A DNA stretch of 49,385 nt from Acrasis kona (Eukaryota; Heterolobosea; Eutetramitea; Acrasida; Acrasidae): NCBI GenBank assembly GCA_026419775.2, contig JAOPGA020001060.1, positions 1 to 49,385 of the forward strand, written 5' to 3'. Under the pieces are notes generated by a model. That model was not told the origin of the DNA. It was given only the letters and a program-made list of their open reading frames with translations, and ran no database searches. Of the stretch, positions 39,642-49,385 are shown piece after piece (position 1 is the first letter of the stretch; every line of letters starts with the position of its first letter). The translations under genes were made by a program, and so were the position numbers.

Positions 39642-41266
39642 TCATCTTTTTGTGAATTCTACTCTTAAATAGTAAGGCTTGCATGTAACTTGTTGCCATT
39701 TTGTAATGTCTCCCTTAAGAACTTGTTTTGTTTGCATTAGTGGATCATCTTTAGGTAACGAGAATTTGTAATAAAGTACGAACTTGCTCATCATGACAGC
39801 CATCTCAATTTCACTAAACCTGAATCCAATACACTTCCTTTGTCCCAAACTACAAAAATGTTAAAAAAAATGTTAAAAATGAAAAACTAACCTAAATGGA
39901 AGAAGTGAACAAGGATGTTTCTTTACATAGTCTGAACTACGACTATCAAAACGATCAGGGTTGAAAGTTGTTGGATTCTTCCAATTCTGTTCGCTGGTTT
40001 GTATATGGTCAACGTCCACAACAAAATCTGTTCCAGCAGGTACAACGTAGGGACCAATTTTAGTAGCAGCCCTGCATTTTTTAGGAATGCCAACGACTGG
40101 TGGGTTTAGGCGCAAAGTCTCTTGGATACAAGCTCTAAGATAATGTAGGTCCTCATACTGACTCATTGTGAAAGTTCCGTCTACTGCACATACTTTCTTT
40201 ATTTCTTCGTATAATTTATCTTGGCACTCTGGATGAACGCACAAGTGGTACAACAACCACTGCAAAGTTACGCTGCTGGTCTCCTATTCAACAATCAATT
40301 GTTAAATTTTGTAACGCGTCACTTACGTGTCCTGCGATCAAGAAGATGAATACATCGCTCATAATTTCTGCGTCACTCAGACCACCCTCTCTACTCAAAT
40401 TGCTATCCACAAGCATGCTTAGCAGATCATACTTGACTGCGTCCATGTCATTTCTTCTATCCTGAATCAGTTGGTTCATGTATTGTTTGGTTTCTGCGAC
40501 CGCTAGAGTGGTTTTTGGGAACAAATACTTTTTGAGGAAATTTGGAGTGGTTAGGTTAACTCCAATGCCCCAGGTTAATGTTGTCTTGATGGCATCCAAA
40601 AATGACATTTGGAAACCTTTTGGTATTGGTTTAGGCTTGAAGATACCAAAATCATAACCAAAAGCTACCTTTCCGATTACATCCAGGGTTGCATCTTGAA
40701 TCTCGTCGAATGGATCGATAATTGTTCTACCTTTGGACTCGTGTTGAGCTTGTAATCTCTCAATAAGCATATCAGTGGCTTCTGCACTTTTTTGGATGAG
40801 GTATGTATAATTTTGTTCAGCGAATGCGGGGTCTGCAACAACTCTATGTTTGCGCCATTCACTATCATTTGTATTGAGCAAATTATCGCCAAAAAGACTA
40901 ATGTAGTCGTAGAATTCTGTTGGTTTGTAGAAGTTGTCGGACTTCTTTAGCATAATATCCTTCACTACCTCTAGGTTGGATACAAAGACAGTATTGCTGT
41001 TAAATGTGGTGATTCTGGCTATGCCATCTTTTGTGCTCTTTAATAGATCACGAGACGCTCCATTGGGAACCCCAAAAATATACACTATAAATCAGATCAA
41101 ATTCACCACTAAAATTACTTTTATCTGCCAGTAAAGGGATTCTAAAAGGAGACAAAGGAAGAAGCTGTGAAACTCCTGGCATGCCCACTAACCTCTTACT
41201 GGTATACCATGTTACTATTACTAGGACACCCAACAGTCCTGCTATGATTCCGAGCAATACGTACAT
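39642..41266 (-). CDS. Cytochrome P450
   Basis: Exons 41119-41266, 40327-41084, 39892-40283, 39642-39849; introns 34, 43 and 42 nt; 501 residues, typical size. N-terminal membrane anchor (LLGIIAGLLGVLVIVTWYTS), proline-poor hinge, then helix C WRKHRVVADPAF, I-helix FLIAGHETSS (split by intron 2), ExxR motif in ACIQETLRLNPP, the PERF-like FNPDRFDSR, and the heme ligand loop FSLGQRKCIGF, rebuilt by the third intron. A microsomal monooxygenase; the substrate is not predictable. The I-helix Gly-His-Glu-Thr form recalls CYP3/CYP4-type clans. A readable in-frame alternative exists at the first donor, but only the 34-nt intron keeps frame. Confidence 0.92.
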
Positions 41267-41369
41267 ATTCTAATGTTGGTCAACCTTTCAACAATCAGAA
41301 CAAGAACCGATGGCGAGTTCTTTATGTCTTGTGGGACAATTCAGATGGTTGTAATTGGCCAACTTCATT

Positions 41370-42287
41370 ATGGGCACTTCCATGAGCCAGAGCGCGATTA
41401 CGTCCAATGGTGTATGGCTTGGAAACGCTCATATTCCTCTACTAGACAATCAAAAAGACGACATAGAGCAAACAGAAAGAATGAATCCATTTGTATTAAT
41501 CAAAATGTCGAAAAAAGGACCAAAACCAAAGAATGACAAAACACCAAACTCCATTTATATTTCTGTAACGAGTAACCAAATTGAAGACCTGCGTATTAAA
41601 GTGTACACACAAGAAAAAGAGATTTTAACATCTGTTCCTTGTTCAGAAATCGATGCAGAGCATTTCAAAACCACAATCAACAATATGCAATCGTCGCCGA
41701 GACAAACGCCAGAGATACCTAAAGAAATTATCAAGTATACATCTGAAAAATATATTCGATTTGACTTCGAGGAGGATGAAGAATCATCTGAACACAATAT
41801 CACCTTTGTAGTATACATTATCACGGATACTTCAAACACTGACGCACAATTCACAATCGCCACTAGGTCCAGCTCTGTTAACTACATGCTATCGGTTGCT
41901 TTGCCCAAAAAATACAACAGTGATATATTTCAAGTAGACGACCTCTCTTATAGAGTTTTACACAAAGGTACATGGTCTGGATTTTCACAATATGGAGGAC
42001 TGCCTAATAAAAATATGGACAATAGCTGGATCTTTTATAACCCTAATCATCGATTCATCTCTGCTGAGAAGACAAAGTGTTATATCACAGTATCATCAGA
42101 ACAAGAGATTGATGCAGAAGGCAAACCCTTCTTAATTGGTATTATAATATTACAGATAAATGAAGCAGAACCCTCTATGGATGAATCTATGAAATCTATA
42201 AATAATAGAATAATAGCTCACAGCATCCTTCCGCTCTCAAAATCAACTGGTAATATAGTACTTGGAGATTATTTAATACTTGAATAG
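41370..42287 (+). CDS. Calpain domain III-like (C2-like) protein without protease
   Basis: 305 residues from the first ATG of the frame (MGTSMSQS); upstream is a stop. The central part has a calpain-type domain III pattern: HKGTWSGFSQYGGLPNKNMD, SWIFYNPNHRFISAEKTKCY, ITVSSEQE, IGIIILQINEAEPSM. Domain III is a beta-sandwich that binds lipid or calcium in calpains. No cysteine protease domain is present on either side. N-terminal ~150 residues are of unknown type (FVLIKMSKKGPKPKND, FDFEEDEESSEHNITFVVYI, possibly another C2-like strand set). Divergent to the P450 gene; followed by a gene of the same kind, so a local duplication is likely. Confidence 0.6.
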   Translation: MGTSMSQSAITSNGVWLGNAHIPLLDNQKDDIEQTERMNPFVLIKMSKKGPKPKNDKTPNSIYISVTSNQIEDLRIKVYTQEKEILTSVPCSEIDAEHFKTTINNMQSSPRQTPEIPKEIIKYTSEKYIRFDFEEDEESSEHNITFVVYIITDTSNTDAQFTIATRSSSVNYMLSVALPKKYNSDIFQVDDLSYRVLHKGTWSGFSQYGGLPNKNMDNSWIFYNPNHRFISAEKTKCYITVSSEQEIDAEGKPFLIGIIILQINEAEPSMDESMKSINNRIIAHSILPLSKSTGNIVLGDYLILE

Positions 42288-42415
42288 ATAGCTTGAGGTG
42301 CATTCTAACAAATGGCGAGTATCAATTCATTATAATTACAAACAAAGAGAAGAAGATAGGGTAAAAAACGTTCTTTTGTAGATGTATAACCTTTGTCAGG
42401 CGATACAGTTTATTG

Positions 42416-43909
42416 GTTCATAGCGACAAAAAGCTATCTTCCAAGGAATCTGTCGTAAATTGTTCATTTGTTAACGTTGAAAATACTTTTATGACGTCAA
42501 ATCTTCCACCAGAAATTTCAAAGCTAAATATCAAACAACCCTATTATACAATGACGTCTGAAAAAGATACTTTTATGAAAGCGACACTGACTTTACGTTT
42601 AAATCAAGAGGACAATGATGAGAAGATTAATTTAAAAGGCCAAATAAAATTAGAGAGTGATGATTTCAGCTCTGAGCTTTCAGATTTTGATTTATCTTTG
42701 TTTCATGATGAGAGAAATTATGGTATTTATTTCTATTTTTTATTAGTTAATTAATTATTAGCTTACATCTCGTCGCATTTGTGTAGTGGTACGAAATATA
42801 AGCTTATGCTCAATATATCAGAATCCAACACACTTCGGGATGTTAATTTTGAGGTGAAAATAGAGTATGTACATAAAAGTGGCCTATATGTAAAGGAGGG
42901 TTCTCAAAATTCCCTTTTTCATTTTAGAAAAGTAGAAAACAAAGAGGTAGTAAATTCTCCGGTTTCAGTTCGAGGCGACTGGAGCTTGACTTATTCAGGT
43001 GGAGTTCATTTAAAAAAGCATTGCAATCCACAGTATTTGGTTGCGATATCTAAAGGAAAGGAGTCCTCGCAACAAATTACCTTGTCAATAATATTGGAGG
43101 CAACTTGTTCCTCTCCTTTTTTGTTCTATGTGTATAATATCGAAGAGTTCTTGGTTGATAATCCAGACATTATCGCTAACCTATCTAACAATCGCGTTTC
43201 AATCTACGATGATAAAGTAAAAAAGATATTTCAGTCTCCATCTACCAAAATCAATCAGCATGTACAATCAGAGACAGTAACAGTTGATTGCAAGTGGATT
43301 TCTGATCATGTGTACATTCTTATCGTCCCATGTCTTGTAATTGAGTGTAGAATCGGTAAACATACTCTGTCTGTGAGTGCTGATGGCGAAAAAACTACAC
43401 CAGGGAGGACTATCAATGTACATCATCTAAAAGAGTTCCAATATGAATTCCGCCACTGTTTTAATGGCTTATGGATCGCAGGCTACTCGTCCCCACATAA
43501 AGATGATGTAATGTTTTCATACAACCCTTGTTATCAAATTACATTTGAATCACAAAATACTGAGTTCCTTTGTGTTCTAACTGATGTATCGATTAGCGAA
43601 TCTCATTCATCCACTCCTAAAATTGGTCTACATCTACTAGAAGTCCAGAAACCTGATACAAGTGGTATGGAGATAGTAAGTGTAGAACCATCTGAATCCA
43701 AGTTCAAGGACTGCAAAATAAAAAAGTCCTCAAAGTGGGTTACTTTTAAAAAGGTAGTTTTATCGGACATTGCTAAATTGGAAGAGTACGATGGTGTGGA
43801 GATGCCTTGCTCCTATAATATTATATGCTATACTTTGGATCAACAAAGAGATTCTAGGTACGAACTAGTCATCTATTCTACAAAACAAATAAAAATTCAT
43901 GCTCTATAA
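42416..43909 (+). CDS. Second calpain domain III-like protein, two exons (5' end uncertain)
   Basis: Exon 1 ends at 42722 and exon 2 is 42762-43909, joined by a 39-nt intron giving HDERNYAYISSHLCSGTKYK. Exon 1 is open from about 42380 without an ATG before 42482; a start in an upstream exon is likely. Two domain III-like units: SVRGDWSLTYSGGVHLKKHC through NPQYLVAISKGKESSQQITL, and CFNGLWIAGYSSPHKDDVMF through NPCYQITFESQNTEFLCVLT. The first half holds a further beta-rich unit. No protease triad. It probably binds membranes or proteins through these modules. An unspliced reading misses exon 1 and the true start. Confidence 0.6.
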
Positions 43910-43975
43910 CTTTCTCAAGATTAGATTGTAACATTGTTCAAATTTAATTTTACATTATTATATCAATCATCTACA

Positions 43976-44638
43976 TTAGCGTCCTTTTGATAACCAAGTC
44001 TGTGATGGTCCGCTTGAAAGCTTCGACCCCTTGTCCCTATAACAGCAGCAATAAATACATGCACCAAGCATAATACATAATAACAACGTTAACAAAACAC
44101 CATTTCCTGCTAGACTTCCATAGAATATATACCTTTTTGTATCAGTTTGACCCGCCATATCGTGTATCTCTTGTACCCACGACTTCTTTGATGATGCCGT
44201 TGTGGGTGCAGCTGTAGTGGTTGCTGGAACAGCTGTGGTCGTTTTTGGTGCTGTCGTTGTTGTGGGTGCAGCTGTTGTGGTCATAGGAACAGCTGTGGTT
44301 GTTTTTGGTGCTGTCGTAGTTGTGGGTGCGATGGTAGTAGTTGTGGGTGGTACTGTGGTGGTCGTTGTTGGTGCAGGTGTGACCTTCGCTACTATAACAA
44401 CCGGTGGTAGCTGTAAACCATCTGCCATGAGAACGTTTACGCCACCTTGCTTCCGTTTCGTTTTTTTTTGATGAGGATTTATAATATGATCAAAGTACTC
44501 AGTATCAAAGAGAAAAGAATCAAGTTCATTCTTCGTCGTAGATACTTGATCCAGCCTCCATTTATGATTCTTCTGTTGCGAGGAGGCGAACAACACGAGC
44601 ACAAACAGAATCAGTATCGCAATGTTCGGTCGATACAT
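43976..44638 (-). CDS. Mucin-like type I membrane protein
   Basis: 220 residues: signal peptide (PNIAILILFVLVLFASS), an ~75-residue polar region, a Thr/Pro/Ala stalk (about residues 90-150) with near-perfect tandem 20-residue units (APTTTTAPKTTTAVP plus TTTA), a juxtamembrane segment, one membrane helix (GVLLTLLLCIMLGACIYCCC) and a short basic tail. The dense Thr runs predict O-glycosylation. The CIYCCCY run could be palmitoylated. A cell-surface protein; no family recognised. The unit repeat may vary between strains. Confidence 0.75.
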   Translation of the reverse strand: MYRPNIAILILFVLVLFASSQQKNHKWRLDQVSTTKNELDSFLFDTEYFDHIINPHQKKTKRKQGGVNVLMADGLQLPPVVIVAKVTPAPTTTTTVPPTTTTIAPTTTTAPKTTTAVPMTTTAAPTTTTAPKTTTAVPATTTAAPTTASSKKSWVQEIHDMAGQTDTKRYIFYGSLAGNGVLLTLLLCIMLGACIYCCCYRDKGSKLSSGPSQTWLSKGR

Positions 44639-44835
44639 GTTGTATAATTAGAACAGAGGATAACCTATTTAATCCAAACAAAATGACCATTACAATCAAA
44701 ATAACACATGGTTTTTATTTGCACTCTTCATCCCTGTGTAGTTTGAACTGTACATCCACTGTTAAAAAGTCACACAGTTTACAAGGATAATAGTTCATGA
44801 AGCTTTATTGTTAAATGTGTGCAATGTAACCTCTC

Positions 44836-46063
44836 TTAGAAGAACGCCCCGCCGCCGCCAGTAATGTCATTGTATAAATCCGAAATTGTTTCATTCTCTA
44901 AACTATAAATAAAATCAGGGTCCTCTGCGTTTTGATCTTCCATCATGGCATGTTGTTGTTGCGAATGTTGTTGTAGGTGTTCGATGGATTCGTTGGGATC
45001 ATATTCGGGCGGCTGTACAATGGTACCTTGGGTCTGGTTCTGATCTCTTTCGTTCGGTACGTTTTCATCTCCGCTAAGCAAATAGACTTTGATGGGTGCG
45101 CTAGGTGATTGTAAATAAATTTGAAACCTTCGTTGTGGATATTCCATTCCCTGTCAAGGTTAATTCATCAAGCAACATTCAAAAATCACATACATCGTCG
45201 GGATCAGGTACCGTTAATGTGGTACCCGACGGCGCCCGTATGGCTATTACCGTTCGCTCTCTTAGACTTTCAATGTTCCTAATGTCAGAGTATGTAACGA
45301 AGGCCTTCTTTTGGTACTCCTCACTCTCAGTCATGTTCTTTAATTCTTTTTGAACTTGTTCAATGCTGTCATCTAGTTGTTTTTCTTGTAGCGCTAACAG
45401 GTCAATCTCTCTCTGTAGAACTCTGTATTCATCGTTATTTTCAGGTGCCGTCACAGCAATGCCTGCGCCTCTTTAAAGAATTAAAAAAAAAGTAAACAAC
45501 ACATACTTCCACTGAATGTTATTTTTTGATTTTTTTTCAATAAGACCTATACCCTCTAATACATTTGTAATGTCATAGATGCGTCTCTTCTGTACATGTA
45601 GAACTTCAGCTGCGTGGTTTAGATCCAAAACGCCATCTTCAGCCTCTGCTATAAGCTTGACAAACTCTTTTGTCAACCGTCTCAGCGAAGAGTCGTCTCT
45701 ACAGGCTCCACCGGATTTTTTTGATGAAGTCTTATTTTCTGCCTCTTCACTTTTCTTTTGACGCTTTGCCGTCCGTTTATTTGCAGCCGTAGTTTGTGAC
45801 TCTGTGAGACTATCAGAGTACAACCGCTTATTACCATCTTGTGACTAGTCATACGTTACCTCTTTGCAAAATTAAAAGTTTACTTGTTGTGAATTTTCAC
45901 CGCCGTTATCGAGTGAATTATTAAGGTCTAATGTTTGAGGACTCCGAGGTGAGTTTTGATTATCTTCCACATCATTTATGTAATTCATCCCCAAACTATC
46001 AACAGGATCTTGTGCAAGGCCTTCGGTATGTATGCGATTGTAATCAATTGTGGTTGGTGTCAT
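44836..46063 (-). CDS. E2F: E2F-family transcription factor
   Basis: Exons 45884-46063, 45507-45844, 45194-45470, 44836-45150; introns 39, 36 and 43 nt; 369 residues. DNA-binding winged helix: [60 protein letters not shown], then [17 protein letters not shown] is the invariant E2F recognition helix. A leucine-rich dimerisation helix ([20 protein letters not shown]) and marked-box region follow for pairing with DP. The C-terminal [20 protein letters not shown] fits the retinoblastoma-binding motif of animal and plant E2Fs. It should control S-phase genes. The start ATG is at 46063; the frame is open a little further. A serine/asparagine-rich first exon is typical. Confidence 0.92.
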
Positions 46064-46190
46064 AAAGATCAAAGGTCACCAGAGACACAAAACGAATTAT
46101 GAACGTTAAGAATTGTAAAGAAGCTCGGAATATTTTTGGTTGGCCAAGTTATTAAAAACAAGTTTATGTTTGGATCTATACAATTCTTGT

Positions 46191-46973
46191 TCACCTTCCT
46201 CCGCAGCATCCTGCACCGGCGTTTCTTGAATCACCATTCTTCTCTAATGTCACTGGGTTTCCAATCTTTAGTGCTTCTGGATCTTCTTGCTTGACTTCAA
46301 TGTAATTCTCAAGAATCTTGTCCACAAGGAACCTGGCTGCCTCTTCAATGTTTTTGTTTTCCTTGGCACTAGTTTCAAACCACCCAACAAATCCATTTTC
46401 AGCACAATAATTGTTCATGGTCTCATTTTTAATGTCGACGGCGGGACTCATGTCACTCTTGTTTGCAAGTAAGACACAAGGGATGGGTCTTTCGTCAGGT
46501 AAAAACACTTTATGTTCAATATCAGTCTTCCATTTTTGTACAGCATCAAAAGTAGGTGGCCTTGTTACATCAAAAACAACAAATGCACCAACAGCCTCCT
46601 TGTAATAGACACGTGTCATATTTCCAAAACGTTCCTGTCCGGCAATATCTTTGAAAAGATCAAAAAAAGATCAAAAATAAATAATTACCCCATAGTTGCA
46701 GCCGTATGATGGTGTTGTTGTCATAAGTTAAAACTTTGAGCGCAAAATCCACACCGATCTAAAAGAATGAGAAACCAAACTATTGATGATAATGCACTTA
46801 CTGTTGATTTATAAGAGTTTGAAAAAATGTTATGTACATAACGTTTTATAATGGAAGTCTTTCCAGTACCGATATCACCCACAACCAAAATCTACGATGA
46901 TCAAACAATCAATCAATAACAAAAAACAAACCTTGTACAGGTACTCTACTTGCTGGTTTGAAGTGCTGCTCAT
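46191..46973 (-). CDS. RAB32: Rab32/38-type small GTPase
   Basis: Exons 46932-46973, 46802-46891, 46689-46758, 46191-46648; introns 40, 43 and 40 nt; 219 residues. P-loop VVGDIGTGKTSIIKRYVHN, switch I YKSTIGVDFALK, switch II RLQLWDIAGQERFGNMTRVY, LLANKSD (guanine specificity) and ETSAKENKNIEE. The IAGQERFGNMTRVYYKEAVG form is characteristic of the Rab32/38 clade, where IAGQ replaces the usual TAGQ. It ends in GAGCCGGR with a double Cys for geranylgeranylation. Rab32 proteins act on lysosome-related and phagocytic compartments and mitochondria. The splices recreate each G motif, so only the spliced product can be functional. Confidence 0.95.
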
Positions 46974-47239
46974 ATATTCTTTTATCTGTTATGTGTTTTT
47001 GGTTGAGTCAGGTCAATTTAATCTCCGAATTAAACCCCGGCACATAATATTATAATTTGCACTTGGTTATGATGAAGGGTTCCCACTAATCTAATAATTA
47101 AGCGGCTTAAATTGCGTAATCGTGTTAAATGTTTTAAAGTCCAAGACAATCACTACGGGCTCAATTACTATTTTACAAGACACATCACCACGTGTCAGAG
47201 AGAGATCAGAAAGATTTTAAACATTCAATGAACAAACAA

Positions 47240-49111
47240 TTAAAAGTCTTTATTCCACTTTGAGCTCTTCCAAGTCTGTTCGTACCATTTGTACAATTGT
47301 GGATGTTCGTTACCTAACACCCCCTTAATGTAAGCATCTCTGACCGCACTCTCCTTGACCAAAAAGGGTTTGCTACTCTCTATAAAGTTGATTCCATAAG
47401 CTCTGTTCAATTGTTTTCCAATTCCTTCAATCACAATCATGCCGGGTATCATTGATGTAAAGTTACTGTCGACAGGTACTTTGTATTTTCTTCCCAAACT
47501 CAACACTTGTTCCAATATGACACCGACTTCCAACTCTCTCATGGGCGTAATGATGACGTGGTCTATCAATGCTTTCATCTCCTTCTTGAATCCCTCCACG
47601 GCATCCTTGTTTTGTATGATTTGATTAGCATTTCTACTGGTCTCAATCATGACGGCAGCGGCTCTGGCGCCATCTCCAGCGGCCACAGCACTGAATAGAT
47701 TCATAAAGTTAACCCGATCCTTTGGCTTTAGTTTTGTAACGAGGCCCGCATCCAACACAACCAGTGCACCAGTGGTTTGGTCAACCAACAAATTTCCGGG
47801 GTGCATGTCAGCATGAACAAAGTTATCGACCAACATCATTTTCAAGTACATGTTCATTCCGAAGCTTGATAGTTTTTGTTTGACGGCTTCCGTGTATTTT
47901 GCGTTTGATATCGTGTCGTCCAAATAATCTTGTATGGGTGTTCCTCTCTCAAAAGTCTCCACCAACACTTGATGGGTGGTTAGAGTTAAATCGGGCGTCG
48001 GGAACCGAACGGTGTCGCGGAATGATTTAAAGTTTTCTTGGAACAGGACCAGGTTAGTCGCTTCGACTCTCATGTCGGTTTGTGCGACCATGCTCTTGCT
48101 GAATATGCTAATGTTTTCTTCTAGTCCTGCCCACTGTAGTGGAGGATAGTAACTGGCAAGTTTGGTGAAGAATTGAAGAATGGAAAGATCGCGTGCAATG
48201 TGCTGGACGACGCCTGGATGTCGTACTTTGACGGCCACTTGGGCTCCATCATGAATGGCAGTGTATACTTGTGCAATGGCTCCTGAGGCTAGAGGTGTGG
48301 GTTCGATGGATGAGAAGACCTCTTCAAGTGGCTTCTTGAACTCTGACTCAATGATGCGACGTGTTTTTGCAAATGAGTGGCTTGGTGCATTGGAGTGCAT
48401 GGCAGAGAAGCTGTTGGTGAGAGTGTCGCCGAATAAATCCTTTCTTGTTCCTGCCCATTGTGCTAGTTTGATGAAACAAGGACCTCCCTATACAATTGTA
48501 AGATGGAATAAAAGTAAACGTTACCTTTTGCATTTGATGGACGAGGAATCTGCACCAAGAATCAAAAGAAGAAGGAGATAGATAGTGTTGATAACCAAAA
48601 TAAATTATAACCGGTGTAAATAATATTAATAGCCGAAGAACTCTTAATGTTAACCTAATAAATGATGCGACTTTTCTAACAGTGTGAACAAAACTAAAAA
48701 GTAAATTTAAGTTATAATAATGTAAGATCGCATACATCATGAGCACGGACGCTGACGGTTCTGCTTCATCTTCGTCGTCATCTATCGCTGTCGACAAATC
48801 TTGAATTGTTGTAGTTGTGGAAGAATGTGCAGTAACAGATGCATCTTTATCTGCGTATGGTGAAAAGAATTTGCGATACTGGTCGTAGGCTATGTAGGCC
48901 GACCCCGCGAGTACCATTAAAGCAGTTGGAATAGTATACAATTTTCTAGGCGATTTTGGTACTTCATCATTCCGCTTCTCGCCCTCTTCTTTAACTGGTA
49001 TCTCTGATGAATACTTCTTTTGAATTAATAAAGGATTAAACTTTGAAGCTTGTGTGACATTTCTGTAATTATGAACAGGGTGACTTTTTATAATACATAC
49101 GTCCTGCGCAT
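47240..49111 (-). CDS. ADCK2-like ABC1/UbiB atypical kinase, mitochondrial
   Basis: Exons 49101-49111, 48736-49062, 48525-48693, 47240-48487; introns 38, 42 and 37 nt; 584 residues. The short first exon gives MRRT, followed by NVTQASKFNPLLIQKKYSSE, a convincing mitochondrial presequence; the frame further upstream is not needed. A membrane helix (LRLLILFTPVIIYFGYQHYL) precedes the kinase domain: GGPCFIKLAQWAGTRKDLFG (the KxGQ-like motif appears as KLAQ), PTPLASGAIAQVYTAIHDGA, VAVKVRHPGVVQ, then NFVHADMHPGNLLVDQ and VVLDAGLVTKL (DAG in place of DFG). UbiB family members support coenzyme Q synthesis or mitochondrial lipid handling. The 42-nt intron 48694-48735 is a multiple of three without stops, so it could be retained without breaking the frame. 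Confidence 0.88.
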
Positions 49112-49385
49112 GAACTGCATTGACCTCTGCCTGCAATGTATCATGTTTGATTGTGTTGAAAATTGTAAGTAAACTTTCCACATAAATTGAACTTTGAAAT
49201 TCCAAACTTGTTGGGTACCAGATAAAATTTTCCATCCCGCAGAGTTCAATGGGAGTCAAACGTCCTATTAAACACACCAGTGTGATCGTGTTAAGAAGCA
49301 TAAAATCGAATGTGTGGTATGATCGACAATGTATCAAATGACGCTCTATATGAGGTATGCAAAAAAAGTACCACTGTGTCAAAGA
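49112..49385. other. Window edge, no assignable gene
   Basis: Minus-strand frame is open to the edge (91 codons, includes LTPIELCGMENFIWYPTSLE), which looks protein-like but is out of phase with the ADCK2-like presequence start; it may be an exon of a neighbouring gene beyond the edge. On the + strand a GTAAGT...CAG pair could be an intron. Not callable from this window. Confidence 0.35.

Noticed and set aside
44202-44471. Plus-strand Val/Gly-rich ORF
   Set aside because: It is the antisense shadow of the Thr/Pro repeat stalk of the mucin-like gene; repeats keep all frames open.
49112-49382. Upstream extension of the ADCK2-like protein
   Set aside because: A 38-nt intron with good sites gives a start at 49111 and a clear mitochondrial presequence; the longer frame would include the intron.
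1-49385. Dictyostelid origin
   Set aside because: Base composition is not extreme, introns are far shorter than in Dictyostelium and homopolymer-coding tracts are missing; lineage left open.

Overview
The window is a gene-dense nuclear segment from a unicellular eukaryote. The evidence is GT-AG spliceosomal introns (mostly 32-46 nt), eukaryotic tRNA genes (one with an anticodon-loop intron), a cytosolic S13 ribosomal protein, E2F, Rab32, a P4-ATPase, MGAT1 and an RNase P p38-type protein. The gene style suggests an amoeboid protist, possibly a heterolobosean of the Acrasis/Naegleria type, but nothing here proves the lineage. Genes lie on both strands, often under 300 bp apart. Three N bases (1850, 10837, 10913) mark unresolved assembly positions.

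Left part (1-10.3 kb): a 1174-residue coiled-coil protein ending in a dynein-type microtubule-binding domain, a six-exon RCC1 propeller gene, a P4-type lipid flippase and, on the minus strand, a YbaK-type tRNA-editing-like protein. From 10.4 to 13.46 kb lies the strangest locus. An apparently complete tRNA-Val(AAC) sits at the right edge, a direct repeat of its 3' half sits 2.9 kb away at the left edge, and between them are an old DIRS-like retroelement relic and a cysteine-rich HNH-endonuclease-like ORF.

Middle (13.6-25.1 kb): an orphan gene with a piece of its coding sequence duplicated in its 3' flank, a prenylcysteine oxidase, a DUF3395-like repeat protein, a 1-kb gene-poor stretch, a PPR-TrmB fusion, a PAQR/hemolysin-III-type membrane protein, MGAT1 and tRNA-Leu(TAG). 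From 25.1 to 36.4 kb: a very large secreted KY-type transglutaminase-like protein, two overlooked small genes, an FAD monooxygenase, tRNA-Arg(TCT) with an oversized D-loop, a conserved hypothetical, a second RCC1 gene, RPS13 and the CoA-pathway enzyme PPCS.

Right part (36.4-49.4 kb): a PB1 + NBR1-type FW domain protein, an Rpp38-like protein, a ROK-like kinase, a cytochrome P450, two calpain-domain-III-like genes in tandem, a mucin-like membrane protein, E2F, Rab32 and an ADCK2-like mitochondrial kinase. There are no operons. Several genes (YbaK, PPR-TrmB, Rpp38, three tRNA genes) touch tRNA biology, but the clustering may be chance. Exon structures below were worked out by hand from splice sites and reading-frame continuity.
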